A DNA stretch of 64,000 nt from Ignavibacteriales bacterium (GCA_026390775.1 JAPLFF010000007.1:1426001-1490000); one strand, 5' to 3'; positions 41,168 through 50,474 are shown, counted from the stretch's first letter. Notes: a model not told the origin generated them from the sequence alone. A program made the numbers and translations.

Positions 41168-42202
41168 TTATTTTTTCTGCAAACGTAATTCAAATTCTTT
41201 CAGTTCCTTCATTTTCTGATCTACAATTTCTTGCTGTTTTTTCAATTCACCTAATTGAAGATCAATCGCTTTTTCATATTCAGATTGGCTCCAATATCCA
41301 CGCTCTTCAAAATAACTCTTGAACAGCCAGTTATGTTTGAGCGCTTCCATATTCTCTGCTAAACTTGAAGTGGCTATACGTGTTTGATCTGATATCTTAA
41401 CTAAATTTCGGACAACAGAACTTACAGAATCAGCCATTTTTTTATCGGAGATTAATTTTCCAAGAACACCTTCTCCATTTTTAATGTTTGATAGAAGGCT
41501 TCTAAGATCGATAATTGCAGCATCAACATTGCCCACAATTGATTTTAAACTTCCGCTTGTGTTAACTATAATATCCGAGATCTCATCCAATCGTTTGGTA
41601 ATTGTGGTCATGCTTTTATCAGCAGATTGTGTAACACTAACTGCTGATTTGTATAACTGTTCGTCATTCACAAGTTTACCGATCGAACCTTTGCCTTGAT
41701 TAACTTTAGCAAAAATTTCAGAAAAATCTTTTGTGAGATCTTTCATATATCCCATTACAGATTCCGTCTCTTCAATTATTTTAGCAATGTTCATTGGTGT
41801 TTTTGATTTTATGACTCCGCCGCTTGCAACTTCAGCAGCATCTGTAGAGCCGGGGGTAATTGCGACAATTTTTTTGCCTACCAGTCCTTCCGTCTCGATA
41901 GATGCTTCGCTGTCAATTCTGATCAAATGTTTAAGATCATTTACTATCCTCATCTTTACTTCAACTTTAGCCGATGCGTCGTTTGCAAAAGAAACGGAAC
42001 TAACGCTTCCAATATCGTAACCACTTAGGCGGACGGGCGCTCCGCTTTTTAATCCTTCTATCTGATCGAAGTATGCTTTGATCTCGATTGTATTCGTAAA
42101 TAATTTTTCCTTACTGCCAAGAAGAAAAATCGCGAGTATCAATAATATAGTTCCAAGGAAAATGAAAATTCCAAGACGAGCGCCTTCAAGTTGTTTTAAC
42201 AT
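41168..42202 (-). CDS. mlaD: MCE/MlaD-family lipid-binding protein
   Basis: 344 residues: one N-terminal membrane helix (about 10-30), then a MCE domain (IEIKAYFDQIEGLKSGAPVRLSGYDIGSVSSV, KVEVKMRI, GLVGKKIVAITPG) and a long helical C-terminus typical of MlaD/Ttg2C paralogues. It forms the hexameric periplasmic ring of the Mla-type phospholipid transporter. Third gene of the operon with mlaE and mlaF (10-base gap). The C terminus is unusually long and coiled-coil-like. Confidence 0.9.
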   Translation of the reverse strand: MLKQLEGARLGIFIFLGTILLILAIFLLGSKEKLFTNTIEIKAYFDQIEGLKSGAPVRLSGYDIGSVSSVSFANDASAKVEVKMRIVNDLKHLIRIDSEASIETEGLVGKKIVAITPGSTDAAEVASGGVIKSKTPMNIAKIIEETESVMGYMKDLTKDFSEIFAKVNQGKGSIGKLVNDEQLYKSAVSVTQSADKSMTTITKRLDEISDIIVNTSGSLKSIVGNVDAAIIDLRSLLSNIKNGEGVLGKLISDKKMADSVSSVVRNLVKISDQTRIATSSLAENMEALKHNWLFKSYFEERGYWSQSEYEKAIDLQLGELKKQQEIVDQKMKELKEFELRLQKK

Positions 42203-42212
42203 TTCTTCTCCA

Positions 42213-42965
42213 TTAAACTTTTATTAATTCATGACTGAAAAAGTTTTTCAAGAAAGGATCGTTTGAACTTGTCAATTCTTTTATCTCTCCTTCAAAAGCA
42301 ATTTTAGAATCACGCAGAAAGATTGCGCGATCTGCTATAATTTCCGCACAGATAAGGTCATGAGTAACTACAATAGATGTCATATTCAGTTTTTTCTGTA
42401 AGTTTAAAATAAGTACGCTTATTTCTTTTGAAGTGATCGGATCGAGTCCCGTAGTCGGTTCGTCATAAAGCATCAGCGCAGGATCTGTAATAATTGATCG
42501 AGCAAGTCCGATCCTTTTTTTCATTCCGCCGGAAAGCTCCGACGGCATTTTATCAATTGCTTCTTCAAGAGAAACATTATCTAGTGCAATTTTTATTTTT
42601 TCATCTATCTGATCCATTGTCATCTCAGGAAAATGTCTCTTAAGCGGAAACGAAAGATTTTCTCTAACGGTCATTGAATCATATAAAGCCGAACCTTGAA
42701 ATAAGAAACCGATATTCTTACGGATATTGTTCAACTCTTTAATTGACAGCTCGAAAATATTCTGTCTGTTGATATAGATCTTTCCTCCGTCCGGCGCCAT
42801 CAATCCTATTATACATTTAAGCAAAACACTTTTTCCCGTTCCGCTCTTTCCGAAAACAACAAGATTCTCGCCGAGTGTTACGCTTAGAGAAATGTTGTCA
42901 AGTACGACAAGATCATCAAAGCGTTTACTTAGATTTAATATTTCTACTACCCGAGTGTCGGCCAT
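42213..42965 (-). CDS. mlaF: ABC ATPase of the Mla lipid transporter
   Basis: 250 residues from ATG 42965 (an ATG two codons upstream is also possible). Walker A FGKSGTGKSVLL, Q-loop GFLFQGSALYD, signature ELSGGMKKRIGLARS, Walker B LMLYDEPTTGLDPI and H-loop VVTHD. The GMKKR variant is characteristic of the Mla/Ttg2A group. Overlaps the mlaE stop by 19-25 bases. It powers retrograde or anterograde phospholipid movement with MlaE and MlaD. Confidence 0.94.
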   Translation of the reverse strand: MADTRVVEILNLSKRFDDLVVLDNISLSVTLGENLVVFGKSGTGKSVLLKCIIGLMAPDGGKIYINRQNIFELSIKELNNIRKNIGFLFQGSALYDSMTVRENLSFPLKRHFPEMTMDQIDEKIKIALDNVSLEEAIDKMPSELSGGMKKRIGLARSIITDPALMLYDEPTTGLDPITSKEISVLILNLQKKLNMTSIVVTHDLICAEIIADRAIFLRDSKIAFEGEIKELTSSNDPFLKNFFSHELIKV

Positions 42966-43756
42966 AACCATAAACTAATTTTTACAAGTATCATATCAAA
43001 AATTAAAATGAGTAAGGATGAAAGCACCACAGAAGTTGTAGATGCACGTCCAACTCCCTCAGTTCCGCCTTCGGTTGTAAATCCCTTGTATGAACCAACA
43101 AGCCCGACTAAATAACCGAAGACAAATGTTTTTGCAACTCCCGGAATAAAATCCCCGAACTCGATAGATTGAATCACCGAAGATTTGTAATATTCAAAGC
43201 TCATCGGTTCGGTAATAATTATTGCAAGATATCCGCCGATGATTGCAATAAATATAACATAGACTGTAAGAATGGGAAGTATCATAGTTGTTGCGATAAC
43301 CCGTGTAACAACAAGATATTTAAAAGGATTGATCGCAGAAACTTCCATTGCATCAATCTGTTCTGTCACTCTCATCGAACCAAGTTCCGCACCGATACCC
43401 GAACTTACACGTCCGGCAAAAATCAAAGCAGTAATAACCGGACCTAATTCTCGCACAACAGAAAGTGAAACCATTCCGGGAAGAAAATCACTTGCACCGA
43501 ATCTCTGCATAACAGGCTGGCTCTGCATTGCAAGAACGAGTCCTATAATGAATCCCGTGACGCTTACAATTCCAAAAGTTTTTACGCCAAGCTCATCCAT
43601 ATGTTTTCTAACTTCACTAATTTCATATGGAGGAACAAAAGCCTGCTTGAAAAATTCCCAGTTGAATATTGTTAAACCGGTAATCGTAGCGAAGAAATTG
43701 TAGATATAGTCCGAGTAGTTTAATCTTCTTCCGTATCTGATGCGAGGTAAATTCAT
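42947..43756 (-). CDS. mlaE: MlaE-family permease
   Basis: 269 residues with about five membrane helices and the family hallmark region FAGRVSSGIGAELGSMRVTEQIDAMEVSAINPFKYLV (EAA-like cytoplasmic helix), plus GTEGVGRASTTSVVLSS near the end. It is the inner-membrane part of the Mla phospholipid transporter. First gene of the mlaEFD operon. Confidence 0.93.
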   Translation of the reverse strand: MNLPRIRYGRRLNYSDYIYNFFATITGLTIFNWEFFKQAFVPPYEISEVRKHMDELGVKTFGIVSVTGFIIGLVLAMQSQPVMQRFGASDFLPGMVSLSVVRELGPVITALIFAGRVSSGIGAELGSMRVTEQIDAMEVSAINPFKYLVVTRVIATTMILPILTVYVIFIAIIGGYLAIIITEPMSFEYYKSSVIQSIEFGDFIPGVAKTFVFGYLVGLVGSYKGFTTEGGTEGVGRASTTSVVLSSLLILIFDMILVKISLWLWPTLG

Positions 43757-43840
43757 TTAGATAAGTATTAATTTTTTTAGTCAGATCAAAATAGCAAAAG
43801 TATAGAATAGATTAAAACACAGATTCGTAGCCATAATGAT

Positions 43841-44200
43841 TTAGAAAGCATTAAGGATATGATTTATCTGCGGTTTTGAATCTTTGAGATGCAAGATTGC
43901 TATAACATCAATTCTGCAAGTTTGCTCACTGATTCTATTCTTATATAGATAAGCTTCTGCGGTTTTTCTTATCTGTTTTTGCTTTGAGCTGGAAATAGCC
44001 AATTCCGGTGGACCATATTCCAAATTTTGTCGGTATTTAACTTCCACAAAGACAAGTGTTTCTTTATCCTTTGCGATGATATCAATTTCACCATGCCCGA
44101 ACTGATAATTTTGTTCGACGATCTCATAATCAAGATTTTTTAAGAACCTGCATGCAAGCTCTTCGCCGTAGTTTCCTGTTGTACGTTTGTTCTGTTCCAT
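43841..44200 (-). CDS. YraN-family (UPF0102) endonuclease-fold protein
   Basis: 119 residues from ATG 44200. The core is typical: NYGEELACRFL, YEIVEQNYQFGHGEIDIIAKD, LVFVEVKYRQN, the acidic/lysine residues forming a restriction-endonuclease-like site. A longer frame begins at 44266, but its 22 extra residues (SPSLTKEGELKGVV) are encoded by an interspersed palindromic repeat and are absent from the family, so I reject them. It follows rnhB on the same strand, a common pairing. Confidence 0.85.
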   Translation of the reverse strand: MEQNKRTTGNYGEELACRFLKNLDYEIVEQNYQFGHGEIDIIAKDKETLVFVEVKYRQNLEYGPPELAISSSKQKQIRKTAEAYLYKNRISEQTCRIDVIAILHLKDSKPQINHILNAF

Positions 44201-44210
44201 AATTTTAGCA

Positions 44211-44262
44211 ACCACCCCCTTTAATTCCCCCTCCTTAGTTAAGGAGGGGGATATGGGGGAGG
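44211..44262. repeat. Palindromic repeat between rnhB and yraN-like genes
   Basis: Core 44227-44250: CCCCCTCCTTA, 2-base loop, TAAGGAGGGGG, flanked by ACCCCC and GGGGGAGG runs. It is related to the palindromes at 9687-9711 and 12374-12398. It fills the whole gap between the two genes. Confidence 0.7.
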
Positions 44263-44886
44263 TCAAAAAAGTTTTTCTTGTTCTTCTTTTAGAATATTTC
44301 TTAAAAAACTTTTACGATGAAAAGGAGAAGCGCCAAATTTTTTAACGGCAATTCTATGTTCTAAAGTTGCATAACCTTTGTTGTGGTTCCAAGAGTACAT
44401 CGGAAATTTTTCATGCGCTTCTTTCATAATCTTATCACGTGTTACTTTCGCAATTATAGAAGCAGCGGCAATAGAAAATGATTTTGCATCGCCTTTAACA
44501 ATTGTTTTTGTTTGGATCGAAGAATGGAAAGATTTATTCCCGTCAATTAAAATCAGATTTGGTTTGATAGAAAGCTGTTCAACTGCAATCCTCATCGCTT
44601 TTAGCGATGCTTGTAAAATATTTATTTCTTCAATCTCCAGATGATCAACAATACCAACTCCGTAGCATAAACAGTTTTTTGTAATCCAATCTAATAATTC
44701 TTCACGTTTCTTCTCTGGAATTTGTTTTGAATCATTGATCTCTCTATGAAAAGTTTTTTTATTGAATATAACCGCCGCCGCTACAACTGGTCCGGCTATC
44801 GGTCCTCGTCCCGCTTCATCAACTCCGGAGAGGAGTTTTATTTTGCGGGAAAGGAATTTGTTATCGAATGTTTTTAGTGTGTTCAT
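44263..44886 (-). CDS. rnhB: Ribonuclease HII
   Basis: 207 residues. The catalytic core begins GVDEAGRGPIAGPVVAAAV (DEAGRG motif with the first acidic pair), followed by LILIDGNK and SIAAASIIAKVTRDKIM, and the C-terminal HKGYATLEHRIAVKKFGASPFHRKSF. It removes ribonucleotides embedded in DNA. Its start overlaps the stop of the BamA-like gene by one base. Confidence 0.95.
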   Translation of the reverse strand: MNTLKTFDNKFLSRKIKLLSGVDEAGRGPIAGPVVAAAVIFNKKTFHREINDSKQIPEKKREELLDWITKNCLCYGVGIVDHLEIEEINILQASLKAMRIAVEQLSIKPNLILIDGNKSFHSSIQTKTIVKGDAKSFSIAAASIIAKVTRDKIMKEAHEKFPMYSWNHNKGYATLEHRIAVKKFGASPFHRKSFLRNILKEEQEKLF

Positions 44887-46628
44887 CAGAACTCATTAAT
44901 AATTCCGAAATGAATTTTTCCTTCGCCGAAAGAATCACCTTTTGCAAGAGCGAAGCTTACACTGAGAACACCGAGTCCGGTTTCAATGTTCAAACCGAAT
45001 CCGTAACCGATCTTAAAAGATGAATTCTCCGGTATACTTTTTTGCTTGTCCTCATTACGTAAAAAATATCCGCTGTCAAAAAATAAAAATGCAAAAGAAC
45101 GGCGCGTAAGAAGTAATCTGTATTCAAGATTAGACCACAAAATTCTATTCCCTTGAAATTGTTTTTCTCTGTAGCCGCGCAGAGAATTTGTTCCGCCGAG
45201 AAAATAGAGATCGCTTAATTCAACATCATCGCCGCGTAATTCTCTGCCGTGAACTCCGAGTGCTGCAACTTGTCTGCTGAAGAACTGTTTGAAAAATACA
45301 AAATCAAATTCGAGCCGCTGTAAAGTAACTTTAGTGGTTGTTGTAGGAGTGATGAAATCAACCGGACCGTTTATTTTTTTAGAGGTGTATGAATAAGTGT
45401 TGTTGAAAAATATTCCTTCGGTCGGCGAATAGAAATCGTCCCGTGAATCAATTCTCAAATTTACTCCGCTTGTAAAGGCGGAAGAATTAAATACGGTAAA
45501 TGTATTTGCATTTTGTTGTGTTGGAATTGTTGATTGGACGGCAACCAATACCGATGCTGATATTTCGCTTGTTGCAAGAAACTCCAAACGTCCATCAAAA
45601 TTCCTTTGAACATAAGTTGAGTCTTGTTTTCGTTGGAACAATCCGCCTTCTAAATTGAATGGAAATCCAAAAAGCCATGGCTCAAGATAACGCAGTTCCA
45701 ACTCCTGTGAGAAGCGGTTTTCCTGCTGCCATCGGAAAGAAGCAGCGCGTCCCGTTCCGAAAAGATTACGCATGTTCACATTTACAAATCCGGTTAAATA
45801 ACCGCTCTCTTTATCATTCGTCGCTGGGACATATCCGGCAATGCCGTCAAAGAAATTTGTTTGTTTTTCTTTGATGGAAATTTTTAACACACCTTCTTTT
45901 TTAGAGCTGAAATAAAAAGCCGGCGATTCAACTGGTTCAAAGAAACGGAGACGATTTAATTTTTCGGGAACCGCATCAATATTTTTTTGAGAATATTCTT
46001 CTCCTATGCGAATCTGAGCGGCACGTGTTATTACATAATCTTTTGTTTTATCATTGCCGGCAATTTCTATTTTATCAATTGTGCTTTTTGTTCCTACATC
46101 CATACTTAAATAAAAATTTACAAAATGATTATCGCTTGTCGAATCGCGGATAAATTCTACAGATTCAATTTTGACAGATGCAAAAGGGAATCCTTTGTTT
46201 TCGTAGTGATCAATAATTTCTGAGAAAACAGATTCTATGTTTGTTCTAGTAAAAATTTCTTTTTCTAGCTGCGAGAGAATATTATTTACGATGACAGAAT
46301 CTTTAGCAGAACTGCTGATGTGAATCTTATTTATAAGAGTTGGCGTCCCTTCGGTTATGTTTATTCTTAATAGTGTTTTTAGTGAATCAATTTTTTCTGT
46401 GGAAATATTGTTGAAGGAAAAACTATAATATCCGCGCTTATTCAACGCCGAAGCTATTCTTATCCTTACAGAATCTTCTATTCCCTTAAAATATTTTTGT
46501 CCGGGAGGAATATTTATCCAACTCAGATAATTATTTTCTGAAAAGATTTTTGCACCGCTGATTTCGATTTTGGATATTGTTTGTGTGTAAAGAAAGGAAT
46601 TAATTAATGAAAGTAAAAGTAATGTCAC
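44886..46628 (-). CDS. BamA/TamA-like outer-membrane protein (POTRA + beta-barrel)
   Basis: About 580 residues. A signal-like segment TLLLLSLINSFLYTQ is followed by POTRA repeats (SKIEISGAKIFSENNYLSW, then KIHISSS, then KIEIAGNDKTKDYVITRAAQIRIGEEYS) and an Omp85 barrel that ends SVSFALAKGD and FGIINEF. Family members insert or assemble outer-membrane proteins. No ATG is available at the 5' end: the first in-frame starts are GTG 46628 and TTG 46688, and the intervening codons (SEAKNLI, LRLFTTFRVT) match a well-known interspersed repeat text. I choose GTG 46628 for the clean signal peptide; the true start is uncertain. Confidence 0.85.
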   Translation of the reverse strand: MTLLLLSLINSFLYTQTISKIEISGAKIFSENNYLSWINIPPGQKYFKGIEDSVRIRIASALNKRGYYSFSFNNISTEKIDSLKTLLRINITEGTPTLINKIHISSSAKDSVIVNNILSQLEKEIFTRTNIESVFSEIIDHYENKGFPFASVKIESVEFIRDSTSDNHFVNFYLSMDVGTKSTIDKIEIAGNDKTKDYVITRAAQIRIGEEYSQKNIDAVPEKLNRLRFFEPVESPAFYFSSKKEGVLKISIKEKQTNFFDGIAGYVPATNDKESGYLTGFVNVNMRNLFGTGRAASFRWQQENRFSQELELRYLEPWLFGFPFNLEGGLFQRKQDSTYVQRNFDGRLEFLATSEISASVLVAVQSTIPTQQNANTFTVFNSSAFTSGVNLRIDSRDDFYSPTEGIFFNNTYSYTSKKINGPVDFITPTTTTKVTLQRLEFDFVFFKQFFSRQVAALGVHGRELRGDDVELSDLYFLGGTNSLRGYREKQFQGNRILWSNLEYRLLLTRRSFAFLFFDSGYFLRNEDKQKSIPENSSFKIGYGFGLNIETGLGVLSVSFALAKGDSFGEGKIHFGIINEF

Positions 46629-46720
46629 TCTGAACGTAGTGAAGAGTCTCAATGTAAAATTAAGTATGAGATTTTTCGCTTCGCTCAAAATGACAATACC
46701 TCTTAAGTTATAAAAGTTGT

Positions 46721-47689
46721 TTAATAATTCGGGGAGTCATCTATTATCTTCATCTTTTTACCGATCGCAGAAACTTTAATATGTTCAATGTATCTGTTCA
46801 TTTCATCAAAAGATACTTCGCAAGTTGATAGTTTAGCGGAATTAGCAGTTCCTAACGAGATTCCAATTTTCAAAAACTCATCGAACACGAGAGAGTTTTC
46901 CAAACCGTAAGCGACCCCAGCAACAAAAGCATCGCCGCTTCCGGTTGCATCAATTACATTTACTTTCGGCGGATCAACTTTATAATTGAAATCAAATTTT
47001 TCTGCATAAAGAGAATTTGCACCGTCACTCAAAAACATCAACTTAATATTCTTTGCATAAAGCTGATGTAAACACTCAAGTTTTTCTTTTTCATCACGGA
47101 GGGCAATACCGAGTGATCTCTCAACTTCATCAACATTGTTGTGGATTACAGTCGGGCTCGCATTTATGCAATTCATTAAATGAGAACCATAAGTATCAAG
47201 TATAGAAATTTTATCGTACCGGTTTGCAAGTTCAATTCCATATGGGAAAATATCATCAGTCGTAGTACATGGTGAACTTCCCGCGAAAACTACGATCGAA
47301 CAGTTCTGTATCATTTTATCAAGTTTATGTTTGAAGTCCGCGGCTTCTTCGACAGTGACATTGCTATTCAAGCCGAAGTAAGCGGTAACACGATTATTTT
47401 TTTCTTCAATTATTAAATCAGCAGAACGCGTTTCGGATTTTGTAGAGACAATAGTAAAATCAATTTTATCTTGTGTGAGGCAGTGGCGCAAAATCTTTCC
47501 GTTTTTTCCGCCAAGAAATGTTAGTGCGGAATTCTTTTCGCCAAGGATATTTAATTGTCTGTTTACATTGATTCCTTTGCCGCCGGAAGTGAAAAATTCT
47601 TTTTCGGAACGGTTTGATTTTCCAAGTTCGATGGAATCAAAAAATAATCTTCGTTCCAACAAAGGATTTAATGTTACAGTGAGAATCAT
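46721..47689 (-). CDS. PfkB-family sugar kinase (1-phosphofructokinase-like)
   Basis: 322 residues. The PfkB signatures are GGKGINVNRQLNILG near the N-terminus and DATGSGDAFVAGVAYGLE (catalytic Asp and anion hole) near 245-262. The start MILTVTLNPLLER and the spacing match 1-phosphofructokinase/tagatose-6-phosphate kinase proteins. Substrate could be fructose-1-phosphate, tagatose-6-phosphate or another hexose phosphate. A degenerate CAGTGATC/CAGTTATCAG repeat lies just before the start (47695-47730). Confidence 0.9.
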   Translation of the reverse strand: MILTVTLNPLLERRLFFDSIELGKSNRSEKEFFTSGGKGINVNRQLNILGEKNSALTFLGGKNGKILRHCLTQDKIDFTIVSTKSETRSADLIIEEKNNRVTAYFGLNSNVTVEEAADFKHKLDKMIQNCSIVVFAGSSPCTTTDDIFPYGIELANRYDKISILDTYGSHLMNCINASPTVIHNNVDEVERSLGIALRDEKEKLECLHQLYAKNIKLMFLSDGANSLYAEKFDFNYKVDPPKVNVIDATGSGDAFVAGVAYGLENSLVFDEFLKIGISLGTANSAKLSTCEVSFDEMNRYIEHIKVSAIGKKMKIIDDSPNY

Positions 47690-47782
47690 TTCAGTGATCT
47701 GTTATCGGTTGTCAGTTATCAGTAATCTATAATAATAGGCAGTTACAATAAGATTTTAGTTATACTAAAAATTCATAATTTT

Positions 47783-49054
47783 TTACGGTCTATAACCTGG
47801 CCATCTGCTGTAATCGGGATCCACTAATCGGTAATCACCAAATCCTGTTTGATCCGAAAAGACAAAACTTCTATTCAGTTCATAATAATCCCAAATCTCA
47901 TATGGTTTTGAATCAGAGTCTAGCGGGTGTCTTTCAACACTGCTTGGCGGACCTAATGTAATGAAGATCATTCCCATATCGGAACGCCATCCTTCTACCA
48001 ATCCTTTAAAATGTTTATTTGCATAATCAACACGGCTGAAATATTCATATAGAATTGGGTTATCATCTATTTTGGAATTTGGCTTTTTCTTGTCCCAAAA
48101 ACTTAAAAACCGTTCCAGTTTTTCATCGTAGTTTTTTCCTTCCTTTATGAAATCTAATTCCTCGGGAGAAGCTATGTAAACTATTTGTTCAACTGCTTTA
48201 TTAAGATCTGTAATCACTAATGGAACGCCGTGAATTTTTGAAAATATTTTTTTCTCTACTGAAGTAATTATTTTCCAATCATTGTCTTTTATTACCGCAT
48301 TAAGAAGATATCCTCCGACGGAAAAACTTACATTGTTAATTGTATGTTTTACCAAATTTGTTCCGGGCTTTACCGTCAAATGTTCCATCTGTTTGAATGA
48401 TGTACTATTTTTAAGATCATCCAACGAGTATTCAATATTGATCTCGCGTGTTTTGTTGGAATAAATTTCAAAATAGAGAGGTACTGAAGTACTTCTATTA
48501 GTTACGGATGCTGTAACGTTTGGAACAATTTTTTCGCCTGCTGAATCCTTGACAAATTCTGAAACTAATATTAAATCGCTTACGCCCAGTGAATCAGATA
48601 TTTGTTTTACTACTAAAGGGATTTCTTTTGATGAAGCAGATCTTGAATCAGAATCTTCAACAATGCATTTAACAAAATATTTTCCCGGATTGAGATCATA
48701 AGTCTTATAGCTAAGATTAAAATTTTCCACGGAAAGTGTTTGTTCGAAATCGGTTGTTTTTACCCTTTCTTTCCAATTCCGTTCAAAAATAATATTTGTT
48801 TTACTTTCATCGGCAAAAGACAATGTAATATTATAGTTAGCATAAAAGCCGCTGTCTTTCTTAACGAATTGAATGCTTGAATAAGGAACTTGAACAAAGA
48901 AATCCATTCGTGTTTTATTTGAAACGGAACTTTTAAATCCGCCGACATCTACAGAAAAACTCATTGATTTTGCATTCCCCAAGTTAGAAGAATATTCAAC
49001 TTGTGCTGAAGCGATAGAAGCCAGAAGAATCACTATTAAAAAGATTTTTTTCAC
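47783..49054 (-). CDS. GWxTD-domain secreted protein
   Basis: 423 residues with a signal peptide (about 1-17, ILLASIASAQ). The C-terminal GWxTD-like domain is clear: a long helical lead, then GLVEGWRSDMGMIFITLGPPSSVERHPLDSDSKPYEIWDYYEL (here GWRSD replaces GWxTD), followed by DYRLVDPDYS. The N-terminal ~280 residues are beta-sandwich-like. This domain is widespread in Bacteroidota, Chlorobi and Ignavibacteria; function not established. Confidence 0.88.
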   Translation of the reverse strand: MKKIFLIVILLASIASAQVEYSSNLGNAKSMSFSVDVGGFKSSVSNKTRMDFFVQVPYSSIQFVKKDSGFYANYNITLSFADESKTNIIFERNWKERVKTTDFEQTLSVENFNLSYKTYDLNPGKYFVKCIVEDSDSRSASSKEIPLVVKQISDSLGVSDLILVSEFVKDSAGEKIVPNVTASVTNRSTSVPLYFEIYSNKTREINIEYSLDDLKNSTSFKQMEHLTVKPGTNLVKHTINNVSFSVGGYLLNAVIKDNDWKIITSVEKKIFSKIHGVPLVITDLNKAVEQIVYIASPEELDFIKEGKNYDEKLERFLSFWDKKKPNSKIDDNPILYEYFSRVDYANKHFKGLVEGWRSDMGMIFITLGPPSSVERHPLDSDSKPYEIWDYYELNRSFVFSDQTGFGDYRLVDPDYSRWPGYRP

Positions 49055-49073
49055 TTATTCAACTCCTTTATTC

Positions 49074-50381
49074 TCAATTAAACCTGCCTATTACAGGTAA
49101 ATTACCAAATAAATCATACTCATTGCAATCGTAAATATCAATGTGATAAAATTCTCCGATCTTTAGTGTATTACTTTTTGCATCAATTAAAATTTCACCA
49201 TCTACTTCGGGCGCATCGCGTTCGGAACGTCCCACATAGTAATCATTATCCAACGAATCAATAAGAACTTTCATTCTCTTTCCAATAAAAAATCGATTCT
49301 TTTCTTCAGAAATTTCTTTTTGAATCTCCATCAATACTGCTTTCCGCTCCTCTTTGATTTCTTGAGAAACCGGATCGCCAAGAATAAAACTTGGAGTATT
49401 CTCTTCGATCGAATAAGTAAAAACACCCAAACGGTCAAACCTTATATCACGGATAAAATCGCAAAGTTCCTCAAACTCTTTTTCGGTTTCGTTAGGATAA
49501 CCGACTATGAAAGTTGTTCGCAAAGAGAGATCTGTAATTCTTTCTTTAAGGTTGTATAAAAGTTCTTTTGTTCTGCGTTGCGTTATACCGCGCCTCATAG
49601 ATTTTAAGACCGTATCGGAAATATGCTGGAGTGGAATATCAATGTATTTGCAGATCTTAGAATTGTTTACAATTTCATTCATAAGATCATCGGGGAAGTG
49701 AGACGGATAAACATAAAGTAAACGGATCCATTCTATGCCGTTAATTTCTGAAAGTTTATTCATTAACTCGGCAAGATTTCTTTTTCCGTAAAGATCAATT
49801 CCGTAATCTGTTGTATCCTGACCAATGAGAATCAACTCTTTAACGCCTTGACGAGTGAGAGATTCTGCTTCTGGGATTAACTGATCCATTGGTTTTGTTT
49901 TATGAAGTCCGCGCATTAAAGGGATTGCACAGAATGAACACGGATTATCGCATCCCTCGGAGATTTTCAGATAAGCAAAATGTTTCGGAGTCGTAATTAT
50001 TCTCTCGCCGAGAAGTTCATATTTTAAGTTGCCGCCGAACTCGCGTACAATTCCTTCGTATGCTTCAGTGCCGAAGAAAGAATCCACTTCAGGAATTTCT
50101 TTTCTTAGATCATCCATATATCGTTCGGAAAGACATCCTGCAACAATAACTTTTTTTAACTTTCCTTGTTTCTTTAGTTCGATTGCAGAGAGAATTGTAT
50201 TTACGGATTCTTCTTTAGCCGCATCTATAAATCCGCATGTGTTTATTACAACAGAATCCGCTTGATTAGGATCATCGGTCAAATCAAATTTATTAAGCTT
50301 AAGCTGGCTCATTAAACGTTCGGAATCAACGGTATTTTTGGAACAGCCGAGTGTGATAATTGAGATTTTTTGTTTTTTCAT
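49074..50381 (-). CDS. rimO: Ribosomal protein S12 methylthiotransferase
   Basis: 435 residues. N-terminal MTTase domain with the first cluster cysteines in LGCSKN, NTCGFID and AGCLSER; radical-SAM centre CDNPCSFCAIP (CxxxCxxC) near 145-155; C-terminal TRAM domain. The N-terminal CGFIDAAKEES pattern separates RimO from MiaB. It adds a methylthio group to aspartate 88-type residue of ribosomal protein S12. Confidence 0.95.
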   Translation of the reverse strand: MKKQKISIITLGCSKNTVDSERLMSQLKLNKFDLTDDPNQADSVVINTCGFIDAAKEESVNTILSAIELKKQGKLKKVIVAGCLSERYMDDLRKEIPEVDSFFGTEAYEGIVREFGGNLKYELLGERIITTPKHFAYLKISEGCDNPCSFCAIPLMRGLHKTKPMDQLIPEAESLTRQGVKELILIGQDTTDYGIDLYGKRNLAELMNKLSEINGIEWIRLLYVYPSHFPDDLMNEIVNNSKICKYIDIPLQHISDTVLKSMRRGITQRRTKELLYNLKERITDLSLRTTFIVGYPNETEKEFEELCDFIRDIRFDRLGVFTYSIEENTPSFILGDPVSQEIKEERKAVLMEIQKEISEEKNRFFIGKRMKVLIDSLDNDYYVGRSERDAPEVDGEILIDAKSNTLKIGEFYHIDIYDCNEYDLFGNLPVIGRFN

Positions 50382-50395
50382 AATAAAAATTTTTT

Positions 50396-50453
50396 CTTGT
50401 TCATGATCTTAATTATGATCTTAAGTGAGAGTAAGATTAAGATCATGAGCAAG
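50396..50453. repeat. Long inverted repeat of the GATCATGAACAAG family
   Basis: Arms 50396-50413 and 50436-50453 are 18 bp with one mismatch (CTTGTTCATGATCTTAAT type) around a 22-base loop, between rimO and cdsA. Related degenerate text occurs at 53407-53500, 59791-59812 and 61134-61170. Confidence 0.65.
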
Positions 50454-50474
50454 AACAAGAAATAATAAACCTTT

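Noticed and set aside
43841-44266. YraN-like gene starting at 44266
   Set aside because: The extra 22 residues are translated from an interspersed palindrome and absent in the family; the ATG at 44200 is used.
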